Shown here: positions 20,061 through 31,436 of the stretch, piece by piece | How the letters are laid out: each line of letters starts with the position of its first letter | Position numbering within the stretch: position 1 is the first letter of the stretch | From: Symsagittifera roscoffensis | Lineage: Eukaryota > Xenacoelomorpha > Acoela > Convolutidae | Direction: 5' to 3' | DNA: 60,000 bases | NCBI RefSeq assembly: GCF_963678635.1 | Contig: NC_087071.1 | Location: 42,424,153-42,484,152 of the forward strand | Translations under genes and position numbers: made by a program | Notes under the pieces: model-generated | The model's database searches: none | Told to the model about the DNA's origin: nothing | Seen by the model: only the letters and a program-made list of their open reading frames with translations

Positions 20061-20222
20061 GTTTAAGACCGTTTACCCACAGTTGAAAGGACCAACACAA
20101 GAGCCGTACAGCTCATCACGGCGAACCGCTGTTGTGTCCCTGTATTAAAAATTACATGCAATTTTTTTGGTTATTTTTATGGGCTGTGTAAAGTTGCTTC
20201 ACCCTCAAGCAACGAGCACTTG
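20061..20222 (-). mobile_element. tRNA-derived SINE, 5'-truncated
   Basis: Reverse complement of the SINE body seen at 50070-50205 and 50268-50435: 'gtgctcgttgcttgaggg', 'cagggacacaacagcggttc', 'gtgatgagctgtacggctct', ending 'ggtaaacggtcttaa'. The tRNA-like head (A and B boxes) is missing. That is what incomplete target-primed reverse transcription would give. Confidence 0.7.
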
Positions 20223-20341
20223 AACTTGTTTAAATTGCAACTTTCTTTGTAGACTCCTTTGATGTCTTTTTTTCCTAGCCCGATTTCTTAAACTGTTTTT
20301 CTTATAACTTCGGTCATCGATTTCCTAATGCTTCCTTGTGT

Positions 20342-20522
20342 TTAATATGATAATTCCATGCTTCTGTTTGAACCGTATTTTTCAAATTCCCTCAAACGTA
20401 TGTCTGTATTATCTCCGTGTTGCTTTACTAAAGCCAAATCTGTTTTGATTGCTTCTATCAATGCCGTTTTTACTTCTCGATAGTTTTGTGCGTCCATCTC
20501 AAATATAGACTGTTTCGCCATG
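20342..20522 (-). pseudogene. Unknown coding-like fragment, copy in unit 3
   Basis: An open frame reading MAKQSIFEMDAQNYREVKT then ALIEAIKTDLALVKQ. The same peptide is recognisable, with frame breaks, in unit 1 (around 17990) and unit 2 (around 18650). Conservation in three copies suggests the duplicated segment once encoded a protein on the minus strand, perhaps of a transposable element. I do not recognise it, and a lone functional gene is unlikely. Confidence 0.35.
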
Positions 20523-20560
20523 AACAACCATTTCAACGGTTCTAATTGTTTTGATTTCAC

Positions 20561-21951
20561 AGCAACCGGTTTTGTTTGGTATACAAAAACGAAAGCTTTG
20601 ATGTCTGGATAGTCTGAAGGTTCTCGAAATATCCGTTTTTACACAAAAAAAACCGTATCACCATGGGGAGGAGGGATTGCCCAGACAGACACATTCAACT
20701 AGTGAGACCAAACTTTTAATTCTTTACAATTCATAAAATTATTTAACTAGTTCAAATTTTGCAATAAAAATATTCGAATTTGTGGTAAAAACTTGACATT
20801 TCAAAAAAATTACTGTTTTCAGTTTCAACGGATAGTAAGTTTCATATTTTTGTTCTATAAAAAATGCATCATCCTCACCGTGTCGAAAATTTTTTAGTTT
20901 TTTGTTTGCCAAAAAAATTCCAAAATTAAACTTGCATAAGGTTCCCTTGTTAAGGAGAATTATCAAAAGCTCGTAGATATGGTTCTCATGAACGGTCAGC
21001 CAATTTTTTTTCTCGAGAAATTTTTTCACTGATCTGGGCGTTTTCTGAAAAATATACATTTCAAAACTTTCTTTTGCATAAGGAAAAGTGGGTTTGAGTA
21101 GTGACTATATTGTTGCGATAATTTGTAATATTTGGCCGCCTGCTACACATGTTCTAATAATAAATTGCATTGTTTTCCAAATCTCATTTTAACAAATTCT
21201 ATGTCACTGATGAATAACGCTTGTAAGCTAAATAAAACTTTTTTGACAGGAAACTTTTTTGACAGGAATTTAATTTGAAATCACAATTAGAAACACTTGA
21301 CTTAACGTTCATTCGCTAAGTTTTATTTTATTCGGTTACACGCTTCTTTATTATCAAACTTCTATTTAAAACTTTCAGATCAGACTCAATTTTGTAGGGT
21401 GCGCATCCCATAGCTGTTAAATTTTTATCGACTGCAAAAAAATTCCGCTAGTAACAATTTCAAGAATGATCATTAAAATAAGTATTGAATATTATAGATT
21501 CTAAAATGGACTTATTTGGATCTATGCATTTTTTTACTCCATTCTCAATAACTGCAACACTCTGTATGTGGTTGAGAAAATCAATTTTGAAAGAACTCAG
21601 TGAACTGCTGACGAGTCTGTTTTTTTTTCTGATTTGTAACTAGTGGTCCTAGTAGTAGTGTTAGGGATTTTATATCTTCACAAAGGGTCGAGGCCCCGTC
21701 AATGCTTTCGTTTCAGATCACTTAATTATTTCTGCAAAAGTAAATGACACAGTTACATGAAAGCTTCCGTGCGCACTTGTTTTTTCCGCAATGAAGCTTA
21801 AACTTCTTCTATAACAGATTCAGTAGGGCACCTTGGAAACCAGGTCAGTGTCTTAAATGATTCCTAAGAGCATTTATAAGGCGAAATGCTGATATAAATG
21901 GTATCAATCTAAATAGTATCAAACAGTCAGTACAATTAGAATTAATATTTT
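20561..21951. other. No gene confirmed
   Basis: AT-rich; the minus-strand open frame at 20739-21059 has no ATG-initiated coding look. Around 21640-21700 the minus strand reads SLTLLLGPLVT, which might be a leftover of the RT at 21952-22251. No other feature. Confidence 0.3.
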
Positions 21952-22251
21952 TTAAAATTTTTCTTTGCCTCTGTAAAACTTTTGAGTATATGTCAGTAAC
22001 TGAACTGTGGTTGAACAGTTCTTTCGTAATCCGTGCTGAGATAAGGGCAAGGTGTTTTGAAATTGTTCGTGCAACCTTTTGAAATTTTTTTCCAAAAATT
22101 TTTGAGATAACTTGAAGCAGTGAAACTTTTCAGTAATTTTCGATATCGTTTTTGTCACATACTCTGCTAGTGCATCATTTGTACTAAGTCTACCACGGAA
22201 CCCATATTGCTTAGGATACAACAGGAAAATTTTTCCCAGGCAAGTTTTCAC
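21952..22251 (-). pseudogene. Two joined non-LTR reverse-transcriptase fragments
   Basis: The open frame contains YPKQYGFRGRLSTNDAL near its start and SQHGLRKNCSTTVQLLTY near its end. Both are versions of the conserved RT signature Q-x-GF/L-R-x3-ST-x2-QL/AL found in Jockey/RTE/CR1-type LINEs. A single element has this signature only once, so two different RT fragments have been joined, by nested insertion or recombination. The sequence before the second signature (LYEQF-like, here LHEQFQNTLPL) is also typical. No catalytic FADD box is seen nearby. The copy is dead. Confidence 0.6.
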
Positions 22252-23528
22252 CTGTTTTCAAACTGATTGTTCAAATACTTCACTGCAAACAATTATTGAT
22301 CTATAATATGGGCCGATGCTTGATTTCATCTGTACTCGATGCTTCTCTTGCAGAGAAAAAACCAACGTTTTGCAGAGGTGTTCGAGAAATAAAACGTGTT
22401 TTGAAACTTAAAGTTGGTCATGAACGCTAAATAGGGAGCCACATTTGCAGTCAGAACTTTATTTGTCATAAAACTAACTAAAGGTCATCTGAAAAATTTT
22501 TAAAATCTTATTTGTTTTTTAAAAAAAAACTTTTTATGCATTTGTTTTGATGAGGCTAATTGAAAAAGGAACATTTAAGTACTTTTCTTTTAATTGTAGC
22601 AATGTAATGAGTGTTATTCTCATGGTTGTAGAAAATGTATTCTTTTTTTTCCGCAAAATCAGCATCTGCTGGATTATCGCAAAAACTATGATGCGATTGC
22701 AATGGAAGCAATTTGTCACATTAAAAGCTTTTGCAACTAGTATCAATTTAAATTCACATTGCGTTCAGAAAAAATTGTTTTTTGAATTGCTTCACTTCTA
22801 ATTACAATTGCTCTCTGAAGCTAAAGACTTTATCTCGAAAAGTGTTTGCTTAATTTTGACTTCATTTCTTGTTTCTGCGCGCTGCATTTCTTTTGTTTCT
22901 TAGATTTAATGGTCTGTTGGTAATCAAATTGGGCGCGTCTTCGATTGGTTTTTCGTGCATTTTATATGAGCAAAGTTATGCAAAACAGAAACGAAAAAAC
23001 TCTGAAAAAACAAAACACTGCATATATGTTTTGATCAAAAAAAAATTTTTATTAGGGGTTGTTAAAAATCAACATCTCTTCTCCAAAAATTATTTTACCT
23101 ATACAGCGATTTCAGAAATGATGTATCCGAAATTGAAGTTTATTACTGAAACCTTAAGTTTTTGATGTTCAATTCAAAAATCATAGGATAAGTAGCAGAC
23201 AAACTTTTGTGATTAATTAGCTTCGAAACAAGGAATTGTACGTTATGATATCTGAAAAAAAGTTCAAATTTGGTAACAAGTTTTCTCAAAACCATTTCAA
23301 GATATTGTGTTTGTGCTAATCTGGATAAGTTTACTCTTGTGCAAAGGAAACTTGCTAGAATCGCCATATACAATGAGAGGTTAATTTAAAGAAAATTCTT
23401 ATCTGAATATTGATCCAGCTTTGCTACAAATTTTTTCTATTATATCATTTTCTACGAAGTTTCTTTTTTTTCTACTTTTGGTTTGCTTTTTTCTAAATGT
23501 TTTGTGGTATGTCTCTAGTGTAATTTAT
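22252..23528. other. No gene confirmed
   Basis: A short + strand frame near 22600-22740 reads CNECYSHGCRKC and then DYRKNYDAIAMEAICHIKSFC before a stop. It could be an exon fragment, but no clear splice sites bound it. The rest is AT-rich and featureless. Confidence 0.25.
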
Positions 23529-23827
23529 ATGACGAGCAAAAAGTGATTAATTCTTTTTGTGCCCAGACCGCTGCAAACGGTTTGAATTCTTTAGTTGAGT
23601 ATTTCGTTTCTTGAGTATCTAATTTTTACTCAAATGCGAATCATATTTGAATTCTTTAGTTGAGTATTTCGTTTCTTGAGTATCTAATTTTTACTCAAAT
23701 GCGAATCATTAATGACGAGCAAAAAGTGATTAATTCTTTTTGTGCCCAGACCGCTGCAAACGGTTTGAATTCTTTAGTTGAGTATTTCGTTTCTTGAGTA
23801 TCTAATTTTTACTCAAATGCGAATCAT
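23529..23827. repeat. Identical composite tandem repeat B-A-A-B-A
   Basis: Block B (52 bp, 'atgacgagcaaaaagtg...') is at 23529-23580 and 23712-23763. Block A (64 bp, 'tttgaattctttagttgag...aatcat') is at 23581-23644, 23646-23709 and 23764-23827. I see no differences between copies, so the duplication is very recent or the locus is a collapsed or assembled repeat. Each A carries a hairpin TTGAGTA...TACTCAA. Confidence 0.85.
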
Positions 23828-24200
23828 ATCGGAAACCACTTTTCTGTATTGAATACGTGCTCTAACATTGCCTCTAATCTTTTGTGGCTTGGTTCGCACT
23901 TTAGATTTGCTTCTTTTTGAGTTGTAAAATTTTGTTGTTGAGATGTTTGTCCCTGCTTTTTTTCGTTTTTTCGAAATACTTTTTGTGATTTTTCCATTGA
24001 AGTTTTTTCACCGGTTCTATTTGCTTTTTTTCTTCTTTTTTGTCTTCCTCTTTTAAGTGTTTTAAGAGTTGTCTCAAGCTTTCTGTTAGTGATGCTGCGT
24101 TCGGTATAAATTTTGATAAACAATTTGTAAAGTTAAAAGATCGCAACTGTTTGAGTGTTTTTGGAGGCATTAAATTCTTTTTTGTTTCTGTTTGCAATGT
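23828..24200 (-). pseudogene. Ty3/gypsy reverse-transcriptase fragment
   Basis: The minus strand reads MPPKTLKQLRSF, then NCLSKFIPNAASLTESLRQLLK. This is the thumb/connection segment of Ty3/gypsy polymerases, where 'P-K-x-x-K-x-L-R-S-F-L-G' precedes 'N-Y-x-S-K-F-I-P-N'. The GMV/LGL of the usual motif is damaged, and a Lys-rich stretch follows. Only this piece is clear; RNase H and integrase are not recognisable. Dead. Confidence 0.65.
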
Positions 24201-25600
24201 TTTTGCTTAATAACCTTCAATTGGTAAACAATGAAGTAAACTAATCCTTTTCCTCCTTTAGCAATTCGCTGTTTGAGATTTTTGGTGTCGGGTTTTTTTC
24301 ATTTGACCTTATCAGCACTTCTACTTAGGACAATTTACATTTTACACTTCGCTTGTTTGCCTTTTGATACTACTCGAAAATGGTCGAGAAAGCAAAAAAA
24401 TTGTCTTCGCGTGCTTCATGGTCCTAACCCTAGCTTTTTGGGATTCGTTTCGCATATCAGTCATTCCATAGACCCCATCAAAAACGTTTTTTCTTTGCGT
24501 TTCTGTGAATTATACTAAAAATTGCCTTGCTTCGCTGTATCCGCAGCTAGGAATAATTGCCTGTTCGTGAATCTCAAATCTAACACTGTGAATATTAGCT
24601 ACTCTTCCTTCTTCTTTTCATTAATAATCTGACCGTTTCCGTCTAGCAGTTTTTAAACATTCATGCTTGTTTTTGTCAAGTTATCAATTTCGCATCGTAT
24701 GCCAGTTTGTCAGCTGTAACTATAATTGGAGCTATGAAGCAACCACTTATACTTTTTAAAGTTTTTCCTTGCGGCCCTTGGATAGTAGTTTTTCAGTTTC
24801 TTGTTCTTCTCTCTCCTGAATGTGTATGGGCATTCTACTATCTTTCTCTTGCATAGCGCAATGATAGCTCTGTCTGTCAAATAGTTCCTTGAAGATTCCG
24901 TAAAAAATTGCAGGTAGCTTTTGACTTGAAAAAAGAAAACTTCAAAACCACAAATCTTGATTTTCCTTATGAGGTGGGTGCTCTTTCGATCCATGATATC
25001 TAATTTTCACTGTCGGTCCATCTCGCGAGATATCTATTCTTGTTCATATCATGTTATCAGGATCTGCGTTGTCCCGATGTGAATCCCCATTATTTTGAAT
25101 GGATTCTTGTTGTTGTCTATGAACTGTATAAATACATCTAGAAATTGTTCTGTCATGAACATCCTTGATGAACGTCTTCTAGTCTACATACTTTGCATCT
25201 AGCTACTTGCGCAGTTATTGCTGCATGAATCCTTTCTCCTGTTTTTTTTGTGCGTTCTATTGAATAGTTATGTCACATCTTTCGTTTCTTAAAGGTTAAC
25301 GTGAAATTTTTTACCAGATCAATGAAAGTGAGTATTGATGACATGTAGCTGCTTTTGTAAAATATCTTTTTTTTTTCATTTTTCACTCAGAGATGAGAAT
25401 AGTTTTGGTACTTATCTACATTGTACTTCGCTGTTTTTTTTCTTTAAAAATAATTTTTTTGTTCGGGAATGGTTTTTATTGCCCTGTGATGCTTTTGCTC
25501 TCGGCGCAGGTTCTGTTATTAGGTTTGTTGGTGGTTTCAAGTTGATTTTAGGGTCAACATTTTCTTTCAATGTGACGGTCATAATAAATTGATCCAGTCA
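24201..25600 (-). other. Probable continuation of the decayed gypsy element
   Basis: T-rich on the + strand, that is A-rich on the minus strand, as in retroelement coding strands. Minus-strand open pieces include IHIGTTQI near 25060-25100 and a Lys-rich frame at 24710-24994, but I cannot place them in a domain. No YxDD box is visible. Confidence 0.3.
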
Positions 25601-25654
25601 CCCAAATTAGGTCTAATATCCTAATTGAAGGTTCCTGCTGACTGTGCCTTGTAT

Positions 25655-25900
25655 GAACTCAATGTTCGGGCTGTGATAAAACATAAAATCGATCAGTTTT
25701 TTTCCTCTTTCTTTGAGAGCGTACACATTAAAAAGTTGCAGAAATAGCTATCTCTGCAAGAAGCACTGAATAGATCAGTCATGCGACTAGCTTAGTGCAA
25801 GTTGACCTTGATCTTGTTAACAAGCAATCTATGTATATAAAAAGCAATACTGTGTGCTGCTAGCTCCGCATCACAACAAACAATCGAGATTGAGAAATTT
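25655..25900. repeat. Dispersed fourth copy of the 17-20 kb repeat core
   Basis: 'actcaatgttcgggctgtgataaaacataaaat', then 'agtgcaagttgaccttgatc' and 'atactgtgtgctgctagctccgc', match the core of the tandem units at 17340-17640 in the same order. It lies ~5 kb away from the cluster, so the core moves or was duplicated separately. Confidence 0.5.
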
Positions 25901-26443
25901 GTGTTTGACACTTTTTAAAAACTCGAACTGGCCACAAAATAAACATAAAGTGCACTAGAAACATAAAGTGCACCAATTAGTAGTTTTTTGGCGACTAATT
26001 TGATTCATTGCTTTTTGGAACCAGTAACAAAGTAAGTAAACATCAAATATGTTTTTTATTAATTCAGAATAAGGTTCTTTGAAAGATGAAAACATCCGAA
26101 ATCAAGCGATGTCTTTGATTTCGAAAACTGAAAAAAAATGTCACAAACGATTTAATTGAAATTAGTTATATACAGCAATCTGATGTAAAGTTGGAATGAG
26201 AGACGAAGCACGTTTCAATAAATTGTTTTTGACAAACTCTATTCTGAAAGGTAAAAAATAAACCACTTTCTGAATTAATGCTCCGCTCACTTCAAAAATA
26301 TGATATCATCTCAATAGACATATAAACATATTAAAATTATTATCCAAACTTGACTAACGAGAGTGATTTGACGTGAGTAAAAAGATCAGATGCGGTAGTT
26401 CAGATAGGATAAGACTTTTTATGACGGAGATACCCAAATGAGA

Positions 26444-28209
26444 TCAAGTCTCTGGTTTGAACTGCAGATTGAGAAGAACTGGGCTTGAAAGAGGAGACCT
26501 GCCTTTCGTCAAACTTGTTGCAAATATAGTGCAATCGTCGACTGTGCAGTGTACTGCAAAGAGATTGTCGATAGGTTCAATGCTTTCAATTTTTTCGTGT
26601 CGCACTAATTCGTTCTTTGTTAGTGTTTTCTCCGTCTCGTTCTCAATTTTGAATATCTCTTTCTCAAAATCTACTCTGTAGATGTGACAAGTGCATTCAT
26701 AAACACTGGCTGCCCACAAACACCCATTGAGTGGATTTAGTCCTTCTGATGGCATCCACACTAAACTATTGCAACAATTATGATCATCGAGTAAAAAAAT
26801 TTTAACAGAACCAGGCTGTTTTGTTGATAATTTTTTAGATTTGAAATTAGATTTCGATGAAGTTTGTGTTGTGATGTAGTTTGAAGGCAGTGAAACTACA
26901 GCCACTACGAGGCGAGGGGTCGACTGTCACAAGAAATCAACAGAGTTGACTCATTTAACATTGTAATAGCACTTTGCAGAGACATTGCGGGAATGTAAGA
27001 TATGATATTGAGTGGAACAGTGCACCGTCTCATTTGATTATGGTAGATAGTGACACTCACCCATTTCTCATTATATTCCCTTTTTCGGTTGCAATCAAGT
27101 ACTGCCAACACTACCGTATCGTTTTTTGCGCACAAAAACCATATTATGTCTTCACCATTGATAATCCCATTAGTGTCTAATGCTCTCGTCTTCTGAAAAT
27201 TTTTGGTGTTCACAATCTCTAATCTATTTTTAGAGTAGTTCCTTTTGCTACGTATGCTCAAGTAGAGATTATTGTTTTTATCCAGTATAAGATCATGCAG
27301 TTCATCACTAGCTCCTCTCATTTCCTCCCAATCCATCTGACGTGTTAATTGAAGTTTAACACAGTCGATAACTGAAATAGTATCTGGAAATCGAGACAAA
27401 CAAATTATCTCTCTAGTGTATGTATTATAGGAGGCCTTAACAAAACATTTTGATGTACCGCCAATTTCGCTTTTGGTTACCCCAACCAGTTTTTTCTGTC
27501 TTTCTAACCGAACCTCCGTATCTTCTGTTCTCATGGCGCTGGTGTTTTTATCAGTCTGTGAGGTAGATTGGTGCAAAGCCTGAGGTCTATCAAAACCTGA
27601 GAGTGGCTGATGTTCTATGTCAGTTGCTCTTTTGCTAAGCTGCTTGTCATTATTTGGTTTTGAACCACTGCGCACTGACTCGCTATCTTCCTCGTCGCAA
27701 TCTTCTAGCTTCTCACCAAAAATCGTTGCGTATTTTCGCTCCATAACTTCAAACTGGCTCAAGACTTTTTTCTTGAAATCTTGGAAGGACGCTTTGTGAG
27801 AACTAAGCAATGTTCGAACTGTCTCTGATTTTGTTTCAACTTGCTTCACCGAATTCATTTTCAAAATTAGCTTTTGTTCCTTTTCGGCTGTTTGCACTTT
27901 TTGATGTATCATATTCCAATCGTTTGACGAAAAAAGACGATTCATTTTATCGCATTCTGTTTTGTATTCGGATAGGCTCCTTTCGATCTGTTTTTGAGGT
28001 TCAAGGTTAACCCCAATCATACTCACATTGTGTATTTTCCAATCGACGTGATCAGAGTCCCAGCACTGTTGACACAGAGAAACCTCGCATACATTGCAGA
28101 AGAAGCGAACAAGATCTTCAGAATGGTTATCGCAAAAGACGAACGACTCTGGATGAGACACAATATTAGATGAGGCCATTGATGCAGCTGTAGAAGGTCC
28201 TAAATGCAT
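26444..28209 (-). CDS. B-box (TRIM-like) protein with C-terminal repeat domain; frameshifted
   Basis: I chose the ATG at 28209 (MHLGPSTAAS); extension upstream to 28260 starts only at GTG. Residues 26-60 form a complete B-box type 2 zinc finger: C26, H29, C38, C41, C46, C49, H54, H60 (FFCNVCEVSLCQQCW core). A helical, Lys/Glu-rich coiled-coil segment follows (about 70-165), then an acidic linker (CDEEDSESVRSGS). The ~330-residue C-terminal part has beta-rich repeats (ISVIDC, LYLSIRS, LEIVNT) like the propellers of some TRIM proteins. There is no RING. The frame breaks at about 26907 (TAG 26905-26907) and continues in another frame to 26444. The paralogue at 43111-43551 reads straight through the homologous point, so this is a one-base shift or a sequencing error, not a natural end. 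TRIM-like proteins usually act in ubiquitin signalling or RNA control; the role here is unknown. Confidence 0.75.
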
Positions 28210-28280
28210 TGTATCACTATTTAAATTGAAAAACAAATAAATAAAAAGATTAGCTAACACATGTTTTTGGCGTTTCTGAA

Positions 28281-28690
28281 TTGTTTTCAGACATATTTCA
28301 TAAATTTAGTCAAAACTTCTTGGTCAAGACTGCAGATTTAAATAACATTTGGTTTAATGAACATAAATTACTCTTAAATTACATAATGATAGAATTATTT
28401 ACTCTTGCCTTGTGTTACCGTTCTAAATATCTAAGCAAATGTGTAAAAAGGCTGGAGAATTACTGCTTACTGTGCGACGTCACTCCTGACAAGTTTTTTT
28501 TTGTTTACGACCAACCGAAGACAAGGAACATGATCGGAGTGAAAGTTTATCTATCTCTAAGTAAGTCTAGCTTAACAGTAAAAGTGATGTTTCAAGCATC
28601 TTTTTTTCTGGCGACTGATCTTCGTAACTCTTTTAACTCTTTTCTATCAATGTCAAGTTCATAAGTTTCATATTCCCCGGGGCACACTTA
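28281..28690 (+). other. Candidate exon, divergent from the B-box gene
   Basis: Between about 28430 and 28560 the + strand reads RLENYCLLCDVTPDK then FVYDQPKTRNMIGVKVYLSL, and ends at CTCTAA|GTAAGT, a strong donor. GC content rises over this part. The acceptor is unclear (aag near 28448-28450 is possible). I do not recognise the protein. It could be an exon of an unseen gene or a transposon relic. Confidence 0.3.
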
Positions 28691-28739
28691 GAAGTGTGAG
28701 TTTCTCTGTCTGTCTTTTGATTATCAGAACTTCATCTGT

Positions 28740-31435
28740 TTTTTTTTGTTTTTTTTCCCTCTTTTTTTGTTTTTGTTTCTCCTGTTGATGTCTGTGTCCG
28801 TCCTTCATCTGTCTTATTTATATGCTCTCGTGGGATCTGGTTTTCGTTGCGTCCTTTTCTGGTGTTCATTAGGTCATTTTTTCTGGATACTTAAAATATC
28901 AAATTCTTTGATTGATTCTCCTGGTTCTCTCAAAATTTTTTTGTCCCTTCTTCTTTGCTTACGTTTCCTCAGGATCGGATCAAATTCATCAATGTACAGA
29001 CAATTTGGTCAAATTTTACCTCTCCAGCTCCTCGATGCTGTTGTTGTGCCACATTTGAATAATCAATTGTGTTTTGTGGTGTACTGTAGCGTGCCATAAA
29101 TCATTACGTCTAATAGAGAATCTCCATTCATGCTCTTTATGAGGCAGTCTGCTATCCTTTTTTCCGAATGAACAAATACCTGGTTAATGCTCTCAAAACG
29201 CACTAATGATCTGCTGTGTGCGACCTCTTTTTTGCTAGATTGGCATTTTGTAGCTTTAAATTTCAGCAAAGATTTAACCTATCGGACACTCATGCTGGCG
29301 TTAAAATTCAAAAGTGTTTTTCAGCTTCTGCTCATACCAATATTCAGAATAACAGTTTTCCATCAGAGAAGCTCATCTGACGTTTGTCTCGCTGCTTGTA
29401 GTTTGGCCACGTATATGTTCTTGACGCTGTTAATTGTTTTTGATCACCAGTGAAAGAGCTATTGCCTTTGAATTATGTCTAATAATTAGTAATTTTTTGT
29501 TTCATCGTGGCTCGTCCCGCATGTTGGCAACCGCGTAAATTTCGACGTCCATAACTTCGTTCACCGTTATTTTTCTTCCAATAACACTTTATCACTAAAT
29601 TATATTTCCTTATGATTTTTATGTGAGATTGAGTGTTGAGTGTGGATAGGCAATAATCGTTATAACCTTTTTGCTAAGCCCGGCCTTGTTAATGTGGTGA
29701 CTTATTGCAATTGTTCAATTACACTCCTAGCCATAGTCACTTGCTCAGGAGTAACCCTCTGCTCATCTGACCCGACTTCGTTGTTAATGATCTCTATCTA
29801 TTCACCTCTATCAATTCTGTTTGCTTTAATGTTATTCGGCCGTAAAGATTGCTTGTTCTATCGTTTTCTGTCTGAATTTTTAATCCAAGAATTTCAAAGT
29901 TATTGTTTTCAATTGTCCCGTGGAAATTGTTCATAGCGCTTTCTTTTTGTCTCATCGTTGCTCGTCCCGCAAAAGTGTCGTCGATGTGTAGAGCGTGTTG
30001 CCGGTTGTTCTGTTGAAAACTTTTTTGTGGCATTGAATAAGCAGTGAAATTAGCCCGATATGTCGTCGACGTGCAGAGCTTGTAGCTCGATGTTCTCTTT
30101 AAGATTTTAAGGCAGTGAATCATATTGCCTTCCTGTATGAGTTCTTCGTCTAGTTTTTGTCTTTATCGTCTTGTAACTGTTGACTACTGCATCAGCCAAT
30201 CCGTTTGCAGCCACTCTAAGTCTTCACAGTCTTCCAACGGGTAGATTTGCCTCTCTCGGAATTGATACGTAAAATGACCACCGTATCTCGTCAAATTAAA
30301 GAATGACGTTACTCACTTCTACACACTGGAGGATCCAGTTTTTTGTAAGCTTTCATCGATTTGGCAAAACAGCAAGCTGAGTTTGAGACTGAATATGGGC
30401 GTAGTCCTCTCAAATTTTTTCGTTCCTCTCCTTATTTGCTATGATTGTCACGCGGCTTTTCAAATCTCTCACTACAGCCTCAGCTATTTTCCATGTGTCG
30501 ACCCATCTATTTTTTAGTATTTTTCTTCCTTCTCCATTTGGTTCGGTTGCACTCATTTTTTGAATCACTCCGAAGGTTTTACATACTTGTAGCTCTTCTG
30601 ATCTAGATTGATCTAATTTTTTTTTTTTTACTTTTTTGACATTTATAGAAAAAATTAATTCAGTTGTGATCAGTTTCGGTGTGCCTGAAGTTTTTTGGTT
30701 CTCCAGATCTGAATGTAAACGCTACTTTTCTAATGTGTTTTTTTCGCTAATAATTTCGTCATTTGTGAGTAGTCTCCGTGTTGGGTTGCTTTTTGCCAGT
30801 TCTGATTTGTCTATTGGCTCTATATACTTGTTTTCCGGTCAATGGAGAAGTTGCCAGCCTCTGGGCTACATCTCTATCTGTTTCGCCCACCCTTTCTTGC
30901 TTGTCTGTTCGAACTTTCTGTTTCGTCCATTGACCTTTTTGGCGGTTTTTTTTTACGACAATGGCAACCCGTTCTGCTTCTTTTGTTTCCGATAGTTCAG
31001 TGCCGACCTCAATCTGGAAATCAAATGATTTTTTTTGGCTTCTCTGTATGATTTTTTATCCGTGTCTTCTTCTTATCACTGTTTCCTTCCTCCTGTACTG
31101 TAAAATTTTTTGTCTTTTTATTGATCTCGCGCCTTGATCCTGGCTGTCGTCTTTTTTATGTTCAATTTTTAATTAAGTTTTCAAAAATGATCCATCTTGA
31201 GTTGTTAGACTTAATATGCTGCTATTGTTTTCTTGGGTTGTTATTGATGAACGTAGTAGATGCTCGTCAGGTCTTGTTTGTTGTTCCGTTCTTGTTAATA
31301 CCAATCACAATTCTATCATTCAACCCCTTTGATTATGTCCTATTCCAGGCTCCTGCGCGTGTAATGAAACCAATTGACTCACTTTCATTGATTGGTGTTG
31401 GTTTTGAGAAAATTATTCGGTATTCATTTTTTATT
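28740..31435 (-). pseudogene. Decayed retroelement region
   Basis: T-rich on +, A-rich on the minus strand. At 29063-29269 the minus strand reads LKFKATKCQSSKKEV, then VFVHSEKRIADCL, resembling the gypsy RT segment 'L-x-x-x-K-C-x-F-x-x-K-E-V'. At about 30750-31040 a long ATG-less minus frame reads VAIVVKKNRQKGQWTKQKV and QRLATSPLTGKQVYRANRQ, with an overlapping Lys-rich frame upstream (to ~31130). These look like gag- or pol-derived coding sequence. The motif 'catcgt(t/g)gctcgtcccgca' occurs twice (29502 and 29953). Frames are broken throughout and no terminal repeats were found. Confidence 0.4.
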
Positions 31436-31436
31436 G

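Larger units (their letters stand above)
19500..20560. repeat. Tandem duplication, unit 3 (carries a SINE)
   Basis: Follows unit 1 block by block from 'ttggtctctgcattttatta' to the VKTALIEAIKT coding-like piece, but is interrupted at 20061-20222 by a SINE absent from units 1 and 2. Units 1 and 2 therefore give the empty site. Confidence 0.6.

Noticed and set aside
26905-28260. Start of the B-box gene at 28260 and a separate gene starting at 26905
   Set aside because: Both 'starts' are GTG. An ATG at 28209 directly precedes the B-box, and paralogue comparison shows 26905 is a frameshift, not a gene start.
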